Part shown: positions 42,601 to 54,175 of the stretch, piece by piece | Layout: every line of letters begins with the position of its first letter | How positions within the stretch are numbered: position 1 is the stretch's first letter | Assembly (NCBI RefSeq): GCF_029962835.1 | Contig: NC_080582.1 | Coordinates: 75,946,177-76,010,176, forward strand | Source of the DNA: Magnolia sinica | Lineage: Eukaryota > Streptophyta > Magnoliopsida > Magnoliales > Magnoliaceae | Length of the DNA: 64,000 nt | Direction of reading: 5' to 3' | Program-made: the position numbers and the translations under genes | The notes under the pieces: generated by a model | The model's database searches: none | What the model was told of the DNA's origin: nothing | What the model saw: only the letters and a program-made list of their open reading frames with translations

Positions 42601-45420
42601 GGGTATCATAGGGTTGAACTTCAAGTGATTGAATTGTTCAAATCTTTGTATGGCCGAAATTTAATTACACATACCTATTTTGGCTAGACCAGAGCAATAC
42701 GTTTCAGTTTCTTTCTTTGTTTTTCATTCTATTGGGGCTGAGATGAAGTTCCGCTAGCCAAAAGAGTGGTTTATTTCGAAGAACCGGTTCTCTTTTGAAA
42801 AAGAGGATTAGAAGACGGTTCACGCCTTAGGAGAGGAAGAATGAGGTGAAAGTCTCATGATAATATATTGGATCAGTAAAGTCCACCAATTGCTGTAATA
42901 AGCGGCCTACCAAGCTTTGACTGACGTTGTAGATGAAGGCTTATCAGGGATGACAAGTAGCTTGAATTAACGAAAGACATCACTATAGCTCGAAAGGACA
43001 AAAGCGATCTTTTTGATCAATTTAATATGACAACTTTTGAAGGGGAGTAAATTGAGAGAACATTGCAATAAAGAAAACGAAATGGTTTGGTCGAAATCAA
43101 ATTGCTGAGCACGAAGATTGGGAGAATAGAACTCTATGTTGTTTTTAGTATTCTTTCCCTTATTAATTTTAGCACCGCCAACTAGTATATATCCTGATCA
43201 ATTAGATAACTCGTTCAAATTTGACAGAGAGTTGCTACCATAAATGAGTAGTTTGCATCGAATCCCCTGTCAGTAAATCAGTCAGGATGGATATATCTCC
43301 CTGAAAGTTTGCTCGTAACGGTCGAAGGGAAGAGTATAAAAATACTCGAAGCTCTCGCTGAAAGAAAAAGGCTTAATGCGGGTTGAGTCCCGCCGCAGAC
43401 CATAAGAGGTAAATTGATCCACGGGTGAGGTGATTTCTTTCCTAAGATCTGGGAAGCATTCACATAATTACAATTAAAGAATCCAAAAGAGACCCACTTC
43501 CGAGTGAGGACCTTGGGATGAAAGCTCATGAAGACTTCGGTAAGGTGTGATAAAAGAAAAGGAGTTAAAGCTACTCTGTGGCCATAAACTAAAGCTTCAA
43601 CCAAACCAATGTATTCTTTGGTCACTTCATCAGATGGGGCATAAAGAAAGAATCGGCATATCCATATTGAGAGACAAGAACAATGTTCTTTATGAGAGAC
43701 CTCCTCTTCAGTCTTCGCCTCCAATGTCATGAAAGTACTATAGGATTTACAAATGCTAAAATGACTAAAGGTAGACTCGAGAGTATCTCTTGGGTTGTAT
43801 CTTGGAAAGATTGCAATACCGATGGGAGGAAGACCGGTTAAAGCACAAATATCCATAATTGTTGGACTCATTGGACCGCATTTAAAGTGGAAAGAGTTTG
43901 TTGAATAGCTTCGAAAACATGTAACAATGATGAGAATGGAATGATTAGGCTTAATATCACACGTAGACAGGATGAATACATTGAGATACCAAGTCTATCC
44001 CAATAGTCCTTATGCCCAACCTTAACTCATTTATACCATTCTCCCCATTTTTCGAGACATGTCGAGCATGATCTAAGAGTTTTATTAGGTTCTCAATAGG
44101 TCCAGTTAAAGGATTCATAGCTATGCAGAAAAGCTTCTTCCTTATCAGAAGGAAAATAGGGAAGAACGTTTTCAAGATTTGGAATACAAGCAAGAGGAAA
44201 TGTATGCCCTAAATAGAAAGAAAAATCGAATTCGAAAATTTTCTACAAGTAAGGCGATTCATGAAGAGGTTCCACTAGAGGTAAAAGAGAATAAGATAAT
44301 CATCACATTGGAATATCAAAAGTTTTCAACTTCTTTAGAGCCATGGCGATTAGTGTAGTGAAAGAAAAGAGGTTAGGGTTCAAAAGATTGGAATTGTGAA
44401 ACTAAAGAAGGAAATGAATGGAATTTGACATTTATAAGCAGGTTGCATGCATCACATTAATTATTGTATGATAGTTTTCACAAATTTTGAGACAAAATCT
44501 GCATGGAGATACAACGAAATCTTCCCCGTTCGATGCGTGGTGGTGTATGGTAAAAAATGATATAACAGAGACGATGTTTAAAGATTAATTAAGAAAATGA
44601 AGAGGATAAGAAATAGCCAGTCATTTATTACTCGGCAAAGTATATCACGTTTCTTGTCATTCTTTGCCGAATGATAAGAAATGTGGGGGCAGTGTTTGTA
44701 CCAAAATCTTTCAAATTGGATCAATGGTGCAAATAGTGTCTCATATCCATATTTGATATCTCCAAAATATGCACCAAATATTAGGGAAATAGACCTTGTC
44801 TTGGTGAAGCCTCAATATTAAAGAAATCTCTGAATATGGGTGAACAATTGTTAAAGCCACGTCAGCAATGGAGTACATTTAACAGCATACCATGATAAAA
44901 AAAATAAATTTAAAAATTTTAAAAAAAGAAGAAGGTATAATCGTTCTTTCTAAGCTGATTACACAAGAGGATTCGACAAGGATAATTTGTTATTCTCTCT
45001 TCGTTGTAAAGAAGGCTATATAAAGAGGATGCAGATATGAAGAAAAGCATCCTCGATCATCAACCCTGAAATCAAACCTGAAATCCTGCACATGAAGCCG
45101 AATTAATCCACTGCGATGTTGTTTATCTTAGACTAGGATTAGCCCATCCACCGCTCATCAACCGTGGACCCTTTGGATAATAGTTCTCAGTCTATCCTTG
45201 CGATCACATTGAACCAACTCATAGTTGTATCCAGTAATTGTAATACCCTTCCATCTGTGCTAGCACGCCAGATCTGAATGAAGGCCTAGTCTTGTAATTT
45301 GTCCACCTACTCTTATACGCTAGGTTGTTTGTAGTTGTAGCTCTTGGAATTGCCTTTGCCCCGCTTATCAACACACTGTTCCACGAAGCACCTTGCTGCT
45401 TTCAACCAAATTTGTGATCC
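42600..45420 (+). mobile_element. 3' part of a Ty3/gypsy-type LTR element (fossil)
   Basis: A polypurine tract, ATGTGGGGGCAG (44681-44692), is followed at 44693 by TGTTTGTACC, the expected start of a 3' LTR. Within the LTR a TATATAAAG box (45017-45025) precedes the likely R region. The right LTR border is not fixed and is placed at about 45.4 kb. An antisense plant-mobile-domain frame lies just left of the tract, an arrangement known from plant Tat-lineage elements. The left part of the element was not recognised, so this is a broken, partial copy. Confidence 0.65.
43278..44200 (-). pseudogene. Plant mobile domain (PMD) protein remnant, antisense in the LTR fossil
   Basis: The minus-strand product at 43278-43871 (197 codons) contains SPTIMDICALTGLPP, the hallmark start of the PMD (aminotransferase-like) fold. 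It continues with HCSCLSIWICRFFLYAPSDE, then KEYIGLVEALVYG and LTPFLLSHL. Sequence to about 44200 on the same strand looks like the preceding part of the domain. PMD proteins occur as the host MAIN/MAIL family and as accessory ORFs in DNA transposons and gypsy elements. The position next to a polypurine tract points to the latter. It is a fossil, not a complete gene. Confidence 0.75.
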
Positions 45421-47240
45421 CATTTTCAATGGTAAGTCACACACATTTCCACATCCATCCCTTGGATCTGTCTATATTAACCACACAATTGATGCATATT
45501 CATAAAGTCCTTGATTATCAAAGCAAGGAGCTCATAATTAGAGGAAGAGCCCTAACCTCCGAAAATCGTTTGGTTAACGAGCACATTTTGAATAAACATA
45601 TGACCTATTGGTTTTGCGACCAAAAGCATCACTCTATCTCGATGCCAGGAGTCAACAGTGATCACGGTTTGAATCAAACTCAACCGATTTTGGCAAGCCC
45701 ACGAAGCAGCACACATATCTCATGTGGCTGAAAATCGCTGCCAAAAATCACACCCAATGCCCTGCTTGGTAGCTATGATCCAGGTTGCATTCTATCAAAA
45801 TCCAATGGACAGTCCGTTCATCAGACATACAGACCCACTGTTTATTTGAGCCACACCTGATGAGAGAGAGAAGTTTAAACCTTTGATGAACGATCATCAG
45901 CTCAATGTAAATGTCTACTCATGGCCCATCACGCAATTTCAACCATCCGATTAACTCTCAAGATACGGAACTGGGATTAGATGCCTGCTAAGTTAACTCT
46001 ATTAACATACACTTTTTGTCGGCTCTTTATATTTATATATCATTGATTGACTCAAGTATTTTTTAGTCCTTTGGCCCTATTACCTTTTCAACTTACGTAT
46101 TTGTCTCCTCTTGTTGTCTCTCTGGACCACTTCATACAACCGGCCGACTTGTATTAAAATGATGGAAGGTCACTAGTCCCCCACGAGTGTAGGGGCCGGC
46201 TACATGTGTAAAACATCCAACCTGCTTGTCAGGTGGTCCTGACCTTGTACTTTCTCTGCAGGCATCAAGTTCAAGCTGGTCCACTCATTAGGCGGGCCTC
46301 AATGTAAGAAACTGAGCGCCATAGTTCCATTATATCTTATGCTCTTTCCAACTTGATGAGTGAAACTGCGTGGGGTTGTTTTGGAGCCGGCTCAAAAATC
46401 ATTTTCTGGGCATGAAAAAAGAAGGGAAAAAAATAATAATAACAACTGTTTCCTGGGAAACCATTTCCTCAAAAATGAGTTCTTAGAATTTTGAAGATAT
46501 GTTGTTTACAGTTGTTTTTTAGGTCACAGAATACTATGATTGGACCAACTTTGGCTCAGTTCACTCGAAAATCATATCTTAGGAGATGAATTTTGCTATT
46601 ATTACCATCCAAACACGATAATAAGAGCTTTTTTTTTTTTTTTTTTTGTTGTTGCTTTATGAATTTATGTTGGTGTTTAGGCTCTATATTGCAATTTACT
46701 TTTTAAGTTGTAGCTAAAAGAGACAATTTCACATTTAGGTTGCTTGCTCATAACAAATACCGGGAGAAATTTTGAAGAAAATCAATCCAACTTTCAAGAA
46801 AGTTAATCTTCATGGTGAGGACTATTTTTTAAGGCATGTGCCTTTATGTCATATTCGCATGTATTGAATAGATGGGTTAGATCAAAACCGTTTGTTTGAT
46901 GGTTTGAATAGTAAGTGGGGCATGTTCCAAAAATTCACTGTGTTTTTGGACCATTAGAACATCTATTACTTGACATAAAAAGAAAAAATAATAATAATAA
47001 TAACGAATACAAGTCTCCGCCTGTTTAATAGATGGTTAGGGTTGCTCCACCGATAATAATCTCGTTTAATAGCCAATCGATGGTGTGACCCATAGAATGA
47101 ATGGTTTAGGTCATCATACGCATGTACCACATGTTTCATTCAGAACCTATACAAAGGAAGGCAGAGAGTCTCTGCCTCTCGCAATCTCATTGGTCCACCT
47201 CACCGCTCCTGCCATGTAGGACTAGCCCATCTGTTTCCGT
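45421..47240. other. Intergenic stretch, no gene recognised
   Basis: It contains a 112-codon open frame (45393-45731) without recognisable domains, an oligo-T tract at 46629-46648, an (AAT)n patch at 46989-47003 and mildly GGTCCA-rich filler. I see nothing that supports a gene. Confidence 0.5.
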
Positions 47241-47279
47241 TTCATATTAAAAAAAAAAAAAAGAAAAGAAAAAACGAAA

Positions 47280-47572
47280 ATCTCTCTGCCGTCTTCCCTA
47301 ACGGCAATGGCACCACTAACGGCGCTTTCCATTTCCGGTTCCGGAGATTTTTCAGAGATTTCTTCTTCTCTCATTTCTAATTTCAAATTCTTTTCTTTTA
47401 TAGATGGATTTCATCAAAGCGGAAGAAAAACAGGGGTTTTTCCTTTTGACGATCGGAGGCCCTCTTTCCCCAATCTCTCACAATCCCTCTCGCCCATTTT
47501 CCACCGGGCAGCCGATAGTCGATTTCTACTATTTCGTCTATTCATCCATCGAAGATCCACCCCACCTCACAG
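47280..47572 (+). promoter_or_regulatory. Putative 5' leader exon of the FAR1-like gene
   Basis: CT-rich sequence with TCTCTCTGCCGTCTTCCC and TTTCTTCTTCTCTC ends at CCTCACAG|GTATTT (donor at 47573). The next good acceptor, TTTGCCTTTCAG at 48964, lies four bases before the FAR1-like ATG at 48969. That would make a 1.39-kb 5'UTR intron, common in FRS genes. Open frames through this exon are probably not translated. Inference from splice signals only. Confidence 0.4.
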
Positions 47573-48968
47573 GTATTTTAATTTTAAATTTTTATTTTTT
47601 ACAGATTATTTATTTTATATATTTTATCCTCCATTCAAAATCCTTTTTCTTTTCCCAAGGCTATAGAAAATGACATATTTTACTTACTGGTATAAGCGAT
47701 CATCGTATGATCTGCCTCCAATGCCTGCAGTATATCTTTTTTTTTTTTTTTTTCTAATGCAGATTATTAAATGAGGAACATTGGATGTTGTTTTTGAATT
47801 GCCTGTATGCATGTAGACTAATAGGAGATTTTCAGGATTCTTCCTATGGCGAATCCGAATTTTTAATGTTTTAAGTTGTTTCCACTTATGCATTGTTTCC
47901 ACTTAATGTGATATAAAGATAGGTAACGTGGTTGGTGATAGATTTCTTCTGTTTTTATTTTTATGGTTTTATATTGATGATGATAGATTGATTTCTATGG
48001 CACATGTACGTTCTAAGTATGTCTTGTTTGTTTACCCTTATCTGAAATGAGTTGAGCACTCCTCTCGTTTGGTAGACAGCCTGAAAATGAGTTTAGCACT
48101 CCTCTCCCTCCAATATTAGTGGACATGAATCTAAAAGATCCATATCGAAATGGGTATTTGAAATTTGTATATTGAAATCCTAAAGCCCATTTTGAGGAGC
48201 ATTAGACAAATAATCTGGATCACTAAACAAGGGGACCCACAAGTATCTAAATAAAAGCATTAGGACCACTAGTCCCATTTATTTTTTTTATACATGCAGC
48301 CCAGCAGATTCCTGAAACAGTGTTTTTGACCCATCTACACAGGAAGCTAGCTTGATGACAATACATGTTTATGGTCAAGCACAATGCCAAATCCCCATGT
48401 AATAAACATCCCTAACTACATATCTCCCTCAGCTAAAAGTACGAATCTAAAAGTTCCTGGGCGGAGCCTATGGATTTTGAATTCTTCCAGGGCCTATTCA
48501 AAAATTTGATTTTGTCTACATTAAACCCAGCCCATTGACATCCCTATGAGTAACAAACTTGCATGGTTATGTATCTATTTAGAAATTTGAAAATATTTTA
48601 GATCTTGAATTAAATCAAAGAGAAACATTAATACTTTATATGAGTGATATAAAAGTAATTAACATTAAACTGAGTTATGAGTCCTTGATGGACAAATATT
48701 TACGATTGTTTGATTATATGAATATGGGGACATTATTTAGACTGTTAGTTTTGACATTTCCACCACTGTTAGTTTTAGCTTTGGCCTTAGCTTTAGCTAC
48801 AAGATATTGACATTTCCACCACTGTTAGTTTTGATGTTATTTTGCCACTATACAATAATTTGCAATCAGAACTAAAAATTAATATGCCATGTGTATGCAT
48901 AAATTGATTAGATTATTGTTGTAAAGTAGGTCATTTATTTTCAAACACTATTTTTGCCTTTCAGGTCA

Positions 48969-51873
48969 ATGGAAAGTATAAATTTCTTCAAATCATGCAC
49001 ACCACGTGAGGTGGAGGACACGTCTCAATCATAACCTCATATAGACATTGAATTAGAAATGGATATAAATGAATTAAGAAGTTCTAATTCATCTAGAGGT
49101 GATTTAGGTAAGTATGAAAGTGTATCGAATCTGAAAATTAGTATAGAATTTGAAACAGAGAAAGATGCATACGAGTTTTACAATAGTTATGGATACAAAG
49201 TCGGTTTTAGTGTTCGGATTAATATTAAAAGTATAGACCGCAAGACGAGAGAAGTGAAAATGAGAAATTTTGTCTGCTCTAGAGAAGGTAAACGATCATT
49301 TGATAAACGTAATGTAAATGTAAAGCAACACCGTAATGAAACAAGAACATGTTGTAAGGCATACATGATCATTAGGTTGAAAGTTAATGGTAAATATTAA
49401 ATTATTAATTTTAATAGTGATCATAATCATATACTTGCTTCTCCAGAAGAATCACATTTACTAAAATCACAACAAATTAAAACTTTCTATAGCTCAAGTA
49501 ATGGTAGCTGATGACTGTGATAGATCCAGTATAAAACTAAAATCAATATTTAATTTAATGAGCAGACAAGCTAGTGGTTGATAATATATTGGACATAATA
49601 TGGTATATTACAAGAATTACTTACGGAAAAAAAGGCTGAATGCAATAAAACAATTTAATGCTGGGGGTCTACTGCAATTTTTCAAAACAAAGCAAGTTGA
49701 AGATCTAAAGTTCTTTTACTCTATTCAAATTGATTATAAAGATTGTATGACCAATATTTTTTGGATAAATGGAAGAATGATTTTAAATTACGATCGTTTT
49801 GGAGATGTGATTTATTTTGACACGACGTATAGAACAAATGAGTATGGATAGCCATTTGCACCATTTCTTAGTGTTAATCATCATAGACAAACAAATTTTT
49901 TTTTAGGCGTACTTTTATACGATGAAGCCATTGATTTTTCAGATTGTTGTTTAAAACCTTTTGTGATGTAATGTTTGGAAGAATGCCTCAAACCATTCTC
50001 ACATATCAGGATAAGGCGATGTCAAGTGCAATTAAAACGAAATTAACAATAACAGTTCACTGTATTTATGTATGACATATGTTTCAAAATGCGTGCAAAC
50101 ATCTAAGTCATTTATTTAATTCTTCTCAATTTTTTGATAACAATTTTAGTAGATGTGTCTATGATTTTGATAATGAGGGTGAATTCCACCATGCATGGGA
50201 AAAAATGATTTAGAAATATGATCTTACAAATAATACATGGTTGCAACAATTATTTAATGAAAAAGAGAAGTGGGCATTAGTGTATAGAAAAAATGTATTT
50301 TGTGCTGATATGAAAAGCACACAACGTTGCGAAAGTTTGAACAAAGAGTTGAAGAGATACTTATATCTAGGGCAAAATATTCTCAGATTTTTTGAACACT
50401 TCGAATGATTGGTGGATGATAGAAGGAACGCCGAATTAGAAGCAAATTTCAAAACGATACAAAGTTCATCAACTGTGTTGTTTCCTATTAATATCTTGGA
50501 GCATGCAGCTAGTGTCTACACAACGAGCATTTTTAAATTATTCCAGTCTGAGTATATCAACAGTCTTGGTCAAACTGTTGAAAAATTAGAAGAGTCTGGG
50601 ATGATGATTAAATACCAAGTACGTGAAAGTAAAAAGCATAGACTCCACATCATTACCGTGAACTCAACAGATGAATTTATTGAATGCAGTTACAGAAAGT
50701 TTGAATTTATGGGTATTTTATGTTCCCACACATTAAAAGCAACAAATCATACCCTCACAAGACTGCTAGCGAGATACATCTTAAAGAGGTGAACCAAAGA
50801 AGCTACTTCCATTTCCTTTCCATTGGTTAATAGAGATTGTGGCTTGGATGGAGACTCTAAGAAACTACGTTCTTATCGTTATAATAGCTTGATTTCCAAC
50901 TTTGTTAAGTTGTCATCAATGGGTTGTGAAAGTGAAGAGTCATTTCAATGTGCTACTAAATATTCTGAGTTGATGCATCAAGAAATGCAAAAAATATTTA
51001 AAGAAAAAGCAAAATTAAAAGGAATATCTTCCATTGAAGATTGTTGCAATAATAACGAGAGTTATAGAGAGGATGATTGTGTAATTGTAAATGTTGACAA
51101 TGCACAGTTGAAAGACAAAATCATTGAGATAAAAAAAGAAGCTCACGAAACAAGAATGAGGAATCTCAATGACTTTAACAAAGAAGATCGTGTAATTAAA
51201 AGAAAAGGAGCTGAAATTGATGAAGGTAAAGAAGAAGCTTATAAAATCAAGAGAAAAGAGCAATGTCGTGGTAGACGTAGATTTAAGAATTGTTTGGAAA
51301 AGGCAAAAACAAAGAAACGCCAAAAGAAATTGCAGAAAAGTGAACCAATGCTATACCCTACTAATGAAGATCTCAGAGATGCGTCAGATCCAATCCATTA
51401 TCATACATGTCTCACAAAGGTACGTTGTAACTATCTTGATTTAATGTATAAATTTAAATATTTTAAAATCAATTAAACAATTAAATGATAAATTTATATT
51501 TATTTGTGAACTTGATTTTCATGTTGTTAGTTGTATTAGGGATACAATGGTGTTTGTTTGGATCCCGTGACTATGTACTTTCAATCAGCGTTATCTCATT
51601 CCGTCATTCAACCACATCAATCCGTGCAGGACCATCTCCAACCCTCGATTCACTTTCCTAATAATTTAAGTTTCACTCAATTACTTAAGGTAAGGAATTG
51701 CATTTATGATAAATTTAAATAATGTATATTAATTCTCTTATATTTTTATGATACTAACTTCGATTCATGGAATGATTAATATGCAGAATACTACAAATTA
51801 CGCAGCATTCCAACATCCTGTGGCAGGTTGCAGTAGTAGTTCAATAATTGGAAGAGAAGGACAACAACCATAA
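48969..51873 (+). pseudogene. FAR1-related sequence (FRS) / MULE-type transposase, decayed
   Basis: FRS proteins are transcription factors descended from Mutator-like transposases. Order of parts: a FAR1 zinc domain (EFETEKDAYEFYNSYGYKVG, then NFVCSREGKR, then DHNHILA); a MULE transposase region (VIYFDTTYRTNEYG, TYQDKAM, CADMKSTQRCESLN, FEHFE, LVDDRRNAELEA); and a SWIM-like finger in which CxC has become CSY before GILCSH. The first exon runs 48969-51419 (AAAG|GTACGT). Short exons at 51540-51689 and 51787-51873 keep phase 0 and end in TAA. I count about nine in-frame stops (49032, 49398, 49579, 49582, 49849, 50073, 50211, 50406, 50790) and two offsetting frameshifts (about 49.4-49.5 kb and near 49.94 kb). 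It cannot make a full protein. Whether it was a host FRS or a transposon's own transposase is open. Confidence 0.9.
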
Positions 51874-52199
51874 AGGTTTTGTACTATTATGTAATGATGA
51901 TGGTTGTTAGAGAGGAATAAAAACCATAAAGCTTTTGTGGGTTTTGCCTCTTGTTGGGCTGGTGATGATGAGATGGGCTTCTGGTTTTTAAAGAGTTGAA
52001 TGTGATTGAGATTTCATATGTGGAAACTTATGGTGTTGCAATCAGGCTTTTGATGATGGGCCCCACTCTTCTTCAAGGAGCTGTTGCAAGAGGAGATGTT
52101 ATAGTGCATTTCGATGTTTAGATTTTATTAGCCTTGGCCTATTTTGGTGAACTCTTTTTTTTTTTTTCTTTATCCATCCCATGGATTGTTGATACTGGG

Positions 52200-52230
52200 T
52201 TTTTTGTGTGTGTGTGTGTGTGTGTGTGAT
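52200..52230. repeat. (TG)n microsatellite
   Basis: About 11 GT units after a GGTTTTTTGT run. 51874-52320 otherwise reads as 3' flank without a gene. Confidence 0.85.
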
Positions 52231-52320
52231 ATTTGCTAATGGCAATGATTTTAGATAGTCATGAAGTGATTGTTTTAATCCCTTTTTTTAGGACCATTTG
52301 ATTTAAAAATTTATCCCTTA

Positions 52321-52552
52321 TGTCTTAGTGGCCCATCTAATGAATTGACAGCTTGATTTTTCCCAACCAGGTCATCTTTGTGGCTGGAGCATCAGGTGCA
52401 CTTCCCTGATGTCTCCCATGGTGCAAAACAGCAGAATGTCTTAGTGGCCCATCTAATGAATTGACAGCCTGATTTTTCCCAACCAGGTCATCTTTGTGGC
52501 TGGAGCATCAGGTGCACTTCCCAGATGTCTCCCATGGTGCAAAACAGCAGAA
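52321..52552 (+). repeat. Tandem duplication, 116-bp unit
   Basis: The unit beginning TGTCTTAGTGGCCCATCTAA at 52321 restarts at 52437 and begins a third time at 52553 before diverging. The first two copies are nearly identical, so the duplication is young. Confidence 0.9.
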
Positions 52553-52849
52553 TGTCTTAGTAGATTCTGAAAACTGACTGTTCCCGGTCATGGCCTACTT
52601 CCAGCTTCGAAGGCATGAGCTTAATAATCTTCCCAGACACTTCCATGGAGAATCGTATGGAACATAACTGCCACATGTCTTGAGCTTTGTTTTCCTCTAA
52701 ACAAAGGAGACATCTCTTTATTTATGTTATGCTTCGGTGCAATGGGATTTGCTTATTAGAAGTAGTTCTGGAAATATCAAATTAAGCGTTTTTTTTTTTC
52801 TCCTGTTTTCTTTTGAATGCCTAAGCTTGTACTCCTTGCTTTCATATAG

Positions 52850-53045
52850 GTCTTAGCAAATGAAGTAAACATCGGGTATGAGGATATGGGCAATCAGCAG
52901 GCAAGTGATCTCTCCTGCTCCCTACTGAATTTTGATGTCTCCATCCAGGGCAGTATATGATATATCATTACTTACAATCTACAGGTTCTGAAGTTTAATG
53001 GGACTCGGATCAGAAATATATGGCACCTAGCACATCTTGTTGACT
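52850..53045 (+). pseudogene. DEG9: DEG9-like serine protease fragment (two exons)
   Basis: Exon one (52850-52900) encodes VLANEVNIGYEDMGNQQ. Exon two (52985-53045) encodes VLKFNGTRIRNIWHLAHLVD. Both match, in order, the region after the catalytic domain of plant DEG9 (nuclear Deg/HtrA protease) as I remember the family. The intron between has a GC donor (CAG|GCAAGT) and a normal acceptor (CTACAG), and exon two stops at a GTAAGC donor. The protease domain and the C terminus are absent. This is a genomic fragment with introns, not a retrocopy, and lies next to two other foreign fragments on the same strand. Confidence 0.8.
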
Positions 53046-53666
53046 GTAAGCGCTCTGCTGACTGTTATTTGTCCTGGAACTATATGGTCCTGGGCCTCAG
53101 TGATTGTACTGTTTGCTCTGGCTCACAGTTGTGAATGTGGGGCGCATGGTTTGGTGATCAGATTCCAGACCATTGATCTGATGGGCCAAAGCATGGATGA
53201 GGGATCCAAAAGGTTTTTCAGATTTGAAGATCCTGCTCTTAGATCTTTGGCCCCATTGAATGTGGACCATTGCCATAATTCTTTTCCCAACCATCTCTGT
53301 GGGCCCACTGCTTGAAAGTTTAGGACCAAATGGAGCCTAAGTCCCTTTTTAAACATATTAGATTCATTTGGTCGTCACAAGCCAAATGGAGCCTAAACCC
53401 CTTTTTAACTCTGCCAATGCAATTCCTTGCATTGCCGGTCCCAAGCCCGGGTAAAGGAGGAGGGAGAATGGGCATCAAGATGAGTTGTGTACTATTCATT
53501 CATTTGTATGATTGCAGCAGGTATTTTGAAGATATTGTTTTGATTGATTCAGTTCTGTTTTTCATTGCAGTTTGTGGTGTGTTTGCCATACATTCCATTC
53601 ATAAGTTCACCCATATCCAGAAAATCAGACCATTCCAAAACACAGGCGGTTCACACGACACCCAAT

Positions 53667-54090
53667 GATTGGGATGGGAAGCTCGCCATGCTAGAAATGC
53701 AATTGGACGAGATGCAGCTTCAATTCAAAGAAACTGAAAAGATGATAGTGAAGGAACAAGAGGCTATGAAGGAAGCAACAAACCTAATTCCTGTCATACA
53801 TGAGGTCCCAGTCATTGAAAGTGTGCTGTTGGATAAACTCATGACCTTTGAAAATGACATACTGAAGGCGGGATTGCCATCTCAAGGAGTTTTGTGATGA
53901 TTAACATAACATTTCAAATTAGTTTGCCTAAATTCCATGGGTGAACATGCATTTGCATTTCTAGCTACTTGCGATATTTAAGTCACTCACCATTAATTTA
54001 TCGTAGGCCATGCTGAGCTCACTGGAAAAGAAGTTAGATGAAAGTGAAAGAAAGTGTGAAGAAACACAGAGGCTTAGTGAAGAAAGGCTT
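53667..54090 (+). pseudogene. Myosin XI coiled-coil fragment (two exons)
   Basis: 53667-53870 encodes a heptad-rich run, KLAMLEMQLDEMQLQFKETE then KEQEAMKEATNLIPVIHEVP. This is the typical plant myosin XI coiled-coil start, where the family has an IPVIQEVPVI phrase. 54007-54090, after acceptor TTATCGTAG, continues with AMLSSLEKKLDESERKCEET and LSEERL. Motor, IQ and DIL parts are missing. The first exon is not followed by a GT donor. It is a fragment of an unlinked motor-protein gene, in the same orientation as its DEG9 and GWD neighbours. Confidence 0.8.
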
Positions 54091-54175
54091 TGTATGGGGT
54101 ACTATTAATTATTTGTATGGGGCCCCAATGAAAAGGATCCTGTTGTTATTTGATAGATGTTTTACTTTCCTTCAG

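Noticed and set aside
45393-45731. 112-codon ORF
   Set aside because: No domain, no splice or promoter context, probably chance within or beside an LTR remnant.
47307-47673. 119- and 89-codon ORFs before the FAR1-like gene
   Set aside because: They overlap the CT-rich leader and intron start, have no family resemblance, and end in AT-rich intron.
53397-53470. Possible coding piece around CCGGTCCCAAGCCCGGGTAA
   Set aside because: Short GC-rich phrase without a continuing frame or family match I can name; left as intergenic sequence between captured fragments.
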